DNA of 64,000 nt from the NCBI GenBank assembly GCA_963580285.1, contig OY757017.1, positions 11,482,538-11,546,537 of the forward strand, given 5' to 3'. Below, piece by piece: positions 54,003 through 62,002 of this stretch. Source of the DNA: Lucinisca nassula (taxonomy: Eukaryota; Mollusca; Bivalvia; Lucinida; Lucinidae). The notes beneath the pieces are model-generated. The model saw nothing but the letters and a program-made list of their open reading frames with translations. It was not told the DNA's origin and searched no databases. Position 1 is the stretch's first letter; every line of letters begins with the position of its first letter. Position numbers and translations under genes: made by a program.

Positions 54003-54991
54003 TTTTCTTTGTTTTTTCATTACAGATTATTTCACTTATATTGAGCCTATCATTAATCAGATAGGGCAAAAACCAGAGTATTGGGAGAAAAAACTTCTTG
54101 ACCTGCCATTGCAGTAGTTGGACTTTCATCTGCAACCACAGTGATGCTGCAACCCGCAGTGGTGAGGGTCAACTCTCTTTACCACTTGGCCACGGAGGTC
54201 ACAGGCTTCTATTCCTTACCTGCCCTACATCATAGTGTAGTTTATATTTTCTTGTCCTTTGGGATCATTTATTCCATTGTGGAATTTGGAAAATATTTGA
54301 GGGTCACTGCTTAGGCCTAATTGGCCGAAACTAGCTAGTCTCGCCCAGAAAACATGTACACTCCATATTTTTCAGTTCTGTGTTGTATTCCTTGCTTCAA
54401 AAGGATAACCCTTTCTAGAACATACTTTCTATTGTCAGAAATTGCCAAATGCTCTTCTAGGAAAAGCAGATTGGAGAGAATGACACTAGAAAACATTTCA
54501 TGATCAATGTCCATGGACCCAACACGGTTCCAACTTGCATCAAACACGGATCTGGCCGAGTCATTGAGGCCGGCCTCAACTTTCAGCAAGATGCCAAGAA
54601 AATGTCTTTACGCTGTCTGTTGAATCTTCTTGCAAACTTTTCAAACTTATTTTTACATATTTGAAAACAGTGTGGACCCAGATCAGGCTCCTACTGCTAG
54701 ATGAGCAGTCTGATCTGGGTCCACAGTTTGCAACAGTGACTTTTAAAGTAACTTGACAACTGTTGTGATTGGCATTTTAAGGGTGAAGGGTCAAATCAAT
54801 GGAACCGTTAGCCTTATATACAACAGGAGTCCATTTCTAAAACTTGAGGTGTCCGGTTCGGTGACTTTTTTTAGAAAGTTATTTTAATAGAAAATTGTTT
54901 AACTTTCTCTGCAAACAGTAAAGGCCAAAGTTCGAGCAGTGCCTGTACTTTTTTGCCAGTGACCCATTTCGAGGTTTCCTGTACAAATTCG
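54003..54991. other. No confident gene; repeat pieces
   Basis: A tRNA-like antisense piece lies at about 54130-54205 (CCACTTGGCCACGGAGGTC). Bases 54296-54410 are the inverse of 44217-44340. An 84-codon minus frame (54335-54589) is not recognisable. A core palindrome lies at 54663-54732. Confidence 0.4.
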
Positions 54992-55291
54992 AAGGCCTCT
55001 GCCCATCGGGGCTTGAAGAAATATATGGGCTGCATGATGCTTCCACGCAGAGCTGAATCCGACCTTCATACAAGTACTGGTAAACCGTTTAGAGGATCTA
55101 AGCCTGCCCAGACAAAGCGGTGCGAGTCCGACCGTCCATGCTAGTAAACCCTATTGGTTTCATTGGGTGACAGGGCTTGAGATGTCATTTCATCTCAATG
55201 TCCGGTAAAAGTCCCACAAAATTGGAAGCAACGTCTCCAAAATGACCTTTACAATGTTGACGGGGACCTTAAACCTCAAATCAAATAAACT
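54992..55291 (+). mobile_element. SINE-A, full length
   Basis: GGCCTCTGCCCATCGGGGC to GACCTTAAACCTCAAATCAA. Confidence 0.88.
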
Positions 55292-55341
55292 ACTGAATGG
55301 TTCAATCTCTTATCTCATGCCTTATTTTTAAAGATCTTTAA

Positions 55342-55558
55342 CCCATTTCAGATTGGAAACCCTTAAACAGGTCCCGTGGCAAATAGTGCAGGCCCAGATC
55401 AGACACAGAATGCGGCATCTGATCAGGGCCTACTCTGTTTGCAAAAAGTTCAGCCATTTTCCAAATGAATTTTAAAGAAGACACAACCTGTCTATGCTAA
55501 ATTTTAAAATGGCTCCTGAAATATACAAGGAGGAAGATTCCACTTGGTACAAAAAGGG
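55342..55558. mobile_element. TTAA-flanked MITE family B
   Basis: TTAA at 55338-55341 and 55559-55562, with ends CCCATTTCAG and GGTACAAAAAGGG. The core is AGGCCCAGATCAGACACAGA with GGCATCTGATCAGGGCC. Confidence 0.8.
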
Positions 55559-55592
55559 TTAAAACTCTGGAAGATGAAAGACAAAGACAAAT

Positions 55593-55825
55593 GAGCCCCG
55601 CCAAGTGAATTTGTGTCTTCGAGCATTCCGTCATGACAAATTTTAACTGCGCATGCCCAGCCATTGAGAGGGGCCAGGGGTATGGCTTTCTGTCTGAAGG
55701 TTCCTCTTGATTCACTGCTTGTATGAGCGAGCAGCGAAGGTTCTGGCGAGAGTGCGCAGATGCGCAGGCTCGCCTGAACCTTCGCTGCTCGCATAGGCGA
55801 TTACCAAAATTGCTTGACGGGGCCC
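55593..55825. mobile_element. MITE with TIR GAGCCCCGCCAAG, copy 2
   Basis: Parallel to 40223-40441, with a 14-bp difference near CAGCCATTGAGAGGGGCCAG. Confidence 0.8.
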
Positions 55826-56200
55826 GAATAATCAGTTTATCATTGTTTTATTTTTGCATGCATACTTAAATACAGCAATACCGGTACTTCAATGGCTCAT
55901 ATGAAAACCTAAAGACAAAGAACACATAAAAGAACGAAAATCAGAGACTCGGGGGGGGTTTTATTGAGTCTCTTCATACACAGCAATGTAGTTTGCAAGG
56001 CTGTAATACGCCCCCTAGCACCGGCTTCAGCGGTATTCAATTTTCAATGTAACCAGAATGGGCTCAATGATCCCATAGGAAAAGGAAATATAATCTGCAC
56101 TGTGATGAAGCACAGGGAGACTTTTTACAGCCGCCAAACACACAGTATCTTATTCAAAATTATCCTTGTTTCTTACCCTAGAAAATTTTCCCTTAACTCC

Positions 56201-56468
56201 AGGGGCCAGTTGTTCAAAACTAATGGTGTTGTTAACGTATTGTTAAAAGTTTGATCATTGAATATGGCAATTATGCTAATATTTTGATCATATTAATATG
56301 GCAATTATGCTAATATTTTTTTCTGAAAAAAAAAAAGGATGCAAAAGCTGCTCACATTTTTTTTCAGCAAAAACACCAAAATTTTCCATATTGAACTTGC
56401 TAGAACAGTTAACAATATGAACACTAACAAGCTCGTTCAGCTAAGAATGCTTGGAACAACTGGCCCCA
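56201..56468. mobile_element. MITE with TIR GGGGCCAGTTGTTC
   Basis: GGGGCCAGTTGTTCAAAAC at the left mirrors TTGGAACAACTGGCCCC at the right. CATATTAATATGGCAATTAT phrases repeat inside. A foldback phrase (AATTTATGAAACAAGCC, GTTTCATGAATTTATATGAA) follows at 56480-56575, and nothing else recognisable lies in 55826-56886. Confidence 0.75.
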
Positions 56469-56886
56469 GATATATAGAGGATCTTACACTCATGGACATT
56501 TCATAAAAATTTATGAAACAAGCCTTTGGTGAGTTTCATGAATTTATATGAAATGACCGTGGGTGTACTATTCTGTTTATCATATAATGATTTAAAATCA
56601 CATTTTATCGTCAAAGATGTTCAAGAGAAAACACATCTCAATTGACACCTCAAGCCCTTCAGCACAAAGAAACCACAAGGGTAAATGGTTATGGCCTGCA
56701 AACAATACAAAAACTCTTAATTACAGGCCCTTTTAGAAAAAGTGAGGCTATACTAGATTTGCCTCGACTTCTATCATTCCTTCCATCTGTCATTCTGTCC
56801 ATCCTCATCAGATACATTTTGCACTCTTCTCAAGAACTGTATGGGTTTCAAAAGTTGAAACTTGGTACACATATGAGCAGTTTTTT

Positions 56887-59770
56887 AGCTCACCTGTCAC
56901 GTAGTGACAAGGTGAGCTTTTGTGATCACATTTTGTCCGTCGTCCGTGCATCCGTCCGTGCGTGCGTGCGTAAACAATTTCTTGTCCGCATGATAGCATC
57001 TTCATTTATGATTTGATTTTAACCAGACTTGCACACAACTTGTACCACCATGAGATCTGGGTTCCTTTCTTGAACCAGCCATATCCCATCATGTGTTACA
57101 GAGTTACGGCCCCTGAAAGTGCAAAATTTGCCTATTTTGATCTTGTCTGCATGATAGCTGTTTCATTTATGAATTGATTTTAACTAAACTTGCACACAAT
57201 TTGTACCACCACAAAATCTTGGTTCCTTTTTTGAACCAGACATATCCCATCATGGGTGCCAGAGTTATGGCTCCTGAAAAGGCAAAAATTTCCTAATTTT
57301 TGTATTGTCTGCACAATAGCCATTTCATTTATCATTTGATTTTAACCAAACTTACACACAATTTGTACCACCACAAGATCTTGGTTCCTTTCTTGAACCA
57401 GGCATATCACATCAAGGGTACTAGAGTTATGGCCCCTGAAAGGGCAAAAATTGGCTGTTTTGGTCTTGTCTGCATGATAGCTGTTTTGTTTATAATATAA
57501 TTTTAACCAAAATTACACACAACCTGAAGCACCATAGGGTCTTGGTTCCTTTGTTGAACCACCCATATCCCATCTGTTCCAGAGTTATGGCCCCTGAAAG
57601 GGCACAAATTGCTTACTTTGGTCTTTTCTGTACAATAGCCGTTTCATTTATGATTTGATTTTAACCAAACTTGCACACAACTTAAACCACCATAAGATCT
57701 TGGTTCCTTTGTTCAAATTTGAATATGGGTCATGTCTAGTCAAAATTGAGGTCAGTAGGTCAAATCATAAAACAACCCTTGTGAACACTCTAGAGGCCGC
57801 ATTTTAAGTCCAGTCATCATGAAACTTACTCAGAATGATTGCCTTGATGAAATCTTGGCCAAGTTTGAATATGAGTAATGTCAGGTCAAAAAGTAGGTCA
57901 GTAGGTCAAATCATGGAAAAACCTTGTGAGCACTCCAGGAGGCCAAAGTTTTGGTTTGATTGTCATCAATCTTGCTCAGAATGATCATCTTGACAATATT
58001 TCGGTCAAGTTCGAATATGGATCATGTCGGGTCAAAAGGTAGGTCAGTAGGTCAAATCATAGAAAAACCTTGTGAACACTCTAAAGGCCACAGTTTTGGT
58101 CAGATCGTCATCAAACTTGCTCAGAATAATAATCTTAACAATATATGGGTCAAGTTCGAATATGGGTCATGTCAGGTCACAATGTAGGTCAGTAAGTCAA
58201 ATCATAGAAAAAACTTGTAAATACACTAGAGGCCACAGTTTTGGTCCTATCATCATCAAACTTGCCCAGAATGATTATCTTGACAATATGTCGGTCAAGT
58301 TTGAATATAGGAAATGTCGGCTCAAAAAGTAGGTCAGTAGGTCAAATCAGAGTAAAACCTTGTGAACACACAAGTTTTGGTCCTATCATCATCAAACTTG
58401 TCCAGAATGATCATCTTGACAATGTCTCAGTCAAGTTCAAATATGGGTGTTGTCTGGTCAAAAATTAGGTCAGTAGGTCAAATCATAGAAAAACCTTGTG
58501 AACACACTAGAGGCCACAGGTTTGGTCCAATCATCATCAAACTTACTCAGAATGACCATCTTGATAATATCTTGGTCACGTTTGAATATGGGTCATGTCG
58601 GGTCACAAAGTAGGTCAGTAGGTCAAATCATAGAAAAACCTTGTGAATACACTGGAGGCCACAGTTTTGGTCCAATCAGCATCAAACATGGCCAGAATGA
58701 TCATCTTGAAAATGTCTCGGTCAAGTTTGAATATGGGTTATGTTGGGTCAAAAAGTAGGTCAGTAGGTCAAATCGGAGAAAACCTGGTGAACACTCTAGA
58801 GCCTACCGTTATGCTCCGATCATCATCAAACTTACCCAGAATGATCATCTTGACAATATCAGTTTTGTCAGGTCAAAAAGTAGGTCAGTAGGTCAAATAA
58901 TGGAAAAATCTTGTGGACACTCTAGTAGCAACATTTTCAGACTAAACTTCATGAAACTTGCTCAAAACGATCACCTCGACAAAATCTTAGTCAAGATCAA
59001 ATATGGGTCATGTTTGGTCAAAAATAAGGTCATAGGAAAACCTTGTGAACACACTAGAGGCCACATTTTAAGTCCATTCGTCATGAAACTTGCTCAGAAT
59101 GATTGCCTTGATGAAATCTGGGTCAAATTCGAAAAAGGGTCCAGTCAAACAGTAGGTCAAATCATGGAAAAATCTTGTGAACACTGTAGCAGCCACATTT
59201 TGAGCCTGAACATCATGAAACTTGCTCCTAAAAAGCATCTTTACAAAATCTCAATCAAGTTCAAATATGGGTCATGTGTGGTCAAAAATGAGGTCAGTAG
59301 GTCAGGTCATAGAAAAATCTTGCAAAAACTCTAGATGCCACATTTTATGTGCAATCTTCATTACATTTGCTCAGAATGATGCCTCTATGAAGTCTTGGTC
59401 AGGTTTGAATATGGGTCATGTCTGGCTAAAAAGTAGGTCAATAGGTCAAATAAAAAAAACTAAGTTTGTATAAACATGGACAATGACTGGATGTACCGTG
59501 TATAACAGAATAAAGGTCAGTGGTCCATAACTCATGGAGTTATGTCCCTTGGTAGGTGTTCAAAAATCCAAATGCTTTTTGCGCACTTTTATATTTTTGT
59601 TCCTATTTCAATGAAACTTATACCACACTTTGTCTCTAAGATAAGGAAGGTGTAATGGTGGAATAATGGCCAAGGGTCCATAACCCTTGGATTTTTAAAC
59701 ATAAAAATTTTCCAGCTCTCATCTCATAGCCCTGTAGCAGAACTATAGTCAGATTATCTGACAGCTCTAG
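56887..59770 (+). mobile_element. HINE/pearl-like element (HINE-10), longest array
   Basis: 5' hairpin AGCTCACCTGTCAC-GTA-GTGACAAGGTGAGCT (56887-56918), then a (GTCC/GTGC)n stretch. The first part has ~155-bp units (TTATGATTTGATTTTAACC, AGAGTTATGGCCCCTGAAA). From 57700 there are about eleven ~145-bp units (GTAGGTCAGTAGGTCAAATC, CATCAAACTTGCTCAGAATG). The 3' hairpin TCAGAT-T-ATCTGA (59749-59761) precedes CTAG (59767-59770) and TTTT. Overlapping frames across 57960-59473 are array translations. Confidence 0.85.
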
Positions 59771-60418
59771 TTTTGATTAGTCATTCTTTTCAGTGATCTT
59801 CTTCTTCTTTTCAGGAGCTGGGTACACAGACCAGAAGATATTTTTCAACATTCTTTAAAATTCTGCACTTGCAGAATTGTACCCATTATTTGAAAATGAT
59901 TGCATTTAACTAAATACACATCGTTCTGTCTTAATATTGATTACTAAGACATTATGATGTGGTAGTGGGTAAAACAGGTATTCCTGTACCGGGTAAGTGC
60001 CATTGGTAAAAGAGAAAATTTAATTTGTTAATTCTGTGAAAACAAAATAATTCTTTATATTTTGTTTGTTGCAACATCTGAAACAATTTTGTATGAAAGT
60101 TAATATTTTCTAAAACTTATAAATATCATATGCTCACATAAAAAACTTTTATGGCAAAAATTATCAATGCACAAGTGGGTCTCTTCTTGGGATAATGCCT
60201 CCTTGCTGATCACGGTGTTTCCTTTGTATGATTGCAAATTGTGACTATTCAGTTTTGTTTCTTCATAAAACTACTATGTTTTTCTTTTCTTTTTTAGTAT
60301 CGCCAAACAGATTTTCTATCTGAACATTCTTCTGTGAACAATTGTGTTTAACAATTATTTATATTCATAACTATTTTTACTGTACATTATAATTTTTGTG
60401 TTGGATTGAGGAATAAGG
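59771..60418 (+). other. 5' region of the transposon gene; possible splice acceptors, no clear gene
   Basis: A strong pyrimidine tract and AG at 59795-59814 is followed by 32 open codons (59815-59910) and TAA, which could be a small terminal exon. A second tract, TTTTCTTTTCTTTTTTAG, ends at 60298, about 120 bp before the start codon of the next frame; it could end a 5' UTR intron. The transposon's own 5' terminus was not identified. Confidence 0.3.
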
Positions 60419-62002
60419 ATGCCACGTTTGTTGAAGAAGTCTTTAAATCAAAGGAGAAAGGAAGACAGAGTTAGAAAGGAAAGAAGAAGACTTGAAGTAT
60501 CAGATGTGGAATCTCCTGGTGTGGCAGCACAGATGGGTGTTATTGGTGTATCAGATGGGGGCCTAGCCCACCCTTTCCTTTCATCTGTTTTAGATGAAGG
60601 GCCATCTGTGTCTATGGGTGTTATTGGTTTATCAGATGGGGGTCTATCCCAGCCCACAAAAAAACCATCTGTGTTCATTGAAGAGTCACCTGAAAATATG
60701 TCTGAAAATATGTCTGAAAATGTGTCTGAAAATGTGTCTGAAAACTTGTCTGAAAACATGTCTGAATACTTGTCTGAAAATGTGTCTGAAAACTTGTCTG
60801 AAAACATGTCTGAACACTTGTCTGAAAACTTATATGAAAACAAGCCTGACGATCTTTCCAGTTATTGTTGCGAACCTTTTGAAAATGTTATAGAAAGTTC
60901 TTCAAATATCTGTATACATGAAACAAGGAGATCTTCTAATGTAAATTTAAGAGAACAGAACTGTTTGATGGATTCTAATAAGCAATTGTATAGTGCCATT
61001 CCAGCAAGTGAACAGGCTGAAAAAATGCTATGGAATCCTTCTAATGGTCCATTTAATTCTGTTAAATTTGAACTGGGATCTTTTCACCAAGGTTCTGAAA
61101 TATTTAGCAATGAGTCCAGAGGATGTCAATGCACTGCAAATGCACTTTGTTCATTAATATATGCAGTGTACTCGGATATTTCTTGTAGTACAGATTTAGA
61201 CAACATTCTTTTAGCTGGAGATTGTCTGTATGTTAAGATTATATGTGAATTAAAGGCTAAAGGTAAATTCAAAAGTAAGTTGCTCAACTTTGATGAACTT
61301 CCAAGATTAGTATCAATTTTAAACAAAGAAGTTGTTGTTAAAAAATCTGCTATTATGACAGGTCTTTGCACAGAACAGTTTGTCAATACCAGTTTACCTA
61401 CTCTTCACCAAGCATTATACACTGCTTTACAATGTTCTTCAAATGTTTTGATAATGATAGGTTCAGTTTGTTCTTCTGTGTTCAAGAGAGATTGCAAATA
61501 TTTTATATTTGATTCACATTCTCATGGTTTCAATGGATTATCAGTTCCAGATGGAAAATCATTACTAGCTGCTTTCAGTTGTTTAGATGATCTAGTTACA
61601 TTTTTATATGCTTTGTATGAAAGTATGATGATTTCCATTTCCACACAGTTCGAAATTCTTCCTATAGACTTTGACTTATCTGATCTTGAGCATAATTCAG
61701 CATTTGATATTGAAAATAGTGCAGAGTGTCATACTGGCACTCCACATGACTATGCTTGGAAATCTGTAACTTACAAGAGAAAGATGTCTGAAAGCCATAT
61801 GAGGAATGTACATGCAGGAGAAGACTTTTTTGATGATACAAGTAGTGAAAGTCATGCAACCCTTATTGGCAAATACTTCAAGGATCAAAAACATAGACTT
61901 GAACAGAAGACTGGAAATAGCACAAAGGTAAAAAAAAATCAAAAGATTAGGAACAAAGAAAAAAAAATAAGAAAAAAATTACAGACAGAAAAGAATATAT
62001 GA
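60419..62002 (+). CDS. Helitron/Helentron-associated protein with OTU/USP-like cysteine protease domain
   Basis: This 527-residue frame starts at the first ATG after an in-frame TGA at 60407. The N-terminus is basic (RRKEDRVRKERRR), then MGVIGxSDGGL occurs twice (residues 39-49 and 66-76), then thirteen four-residue SEN(M/V/L) repeats (91-142). Residues about 215-410 form a papain-fold cysteine protease domain: SRGCQCTANAL with the likely nucleophile Cys238, a middle FDELPRL segment, and FDSHSHGFNG with Asp365 and His367. This arrangement is known from uncharacterised Helitron proteins of fish and invertebrates and resembles OTU and USP deubiquitinases. Its substrate is unknown. The Lys-rich C-terminus runs into poly-A tracts just before the stop, where the next frame begins. 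Confidence 0.85.
   Translation: MPRLLKKSLNQRRKEDRVRKERRRLEVSDVESPGVAAQMGVIGVSDGGLAHPFLSSVLDEGPSVSMGVIGLSDGGLSQPTKKPSVFIEESPENMSENMSENVSENVSENLSENMSEYLSENVSENLSENMSEHLSENLYENKPDDLSSYCCEPFENVIESSSNICIHETRRSSNVNLREQNCLMDSNKQLYSAIPASEQAEKMLWNPSNGPFNSVKFELGSFHQGSEIFSNESRGCQCTANALCSLIYAVYSDISCSTDLDNILLAGDCLYVKIICELKAKGKFKSKLLNFDELPRLVSILNKEVVVKKSAIMTGLCTEQFVNTSLPTLHQALYTALQCSSNVLIMIGSVCSSVFKRDCKYFIFDSHSHGFNGLSVPDGKSLLAAFSCLDDLVTFLYALYESMMISISTQFEILPIDFDLSDLEHNSAFDIENSAECHTGTPHDYAWKSVTYKRKMSESHMRNVHAGEDFFDDTSSESHATLIGKYFKDQKHRLEQKTGNSTKVKKNQKIRNKEKKIRKKLQTEKNI

Noticed and set aside
54335..54589. 84-codon minus-strand frame with gene-like composition
   Set aside because: Its end lies in a dispersed repeat shared with 44217-44340; no family recognised.
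57960..59473. Chain of overlapping 75-140-codon frames with similar proteins
   Set aside because: They are translations of the ~145-bp HINE-10 units in shifting frames; no codon bias or known domain.
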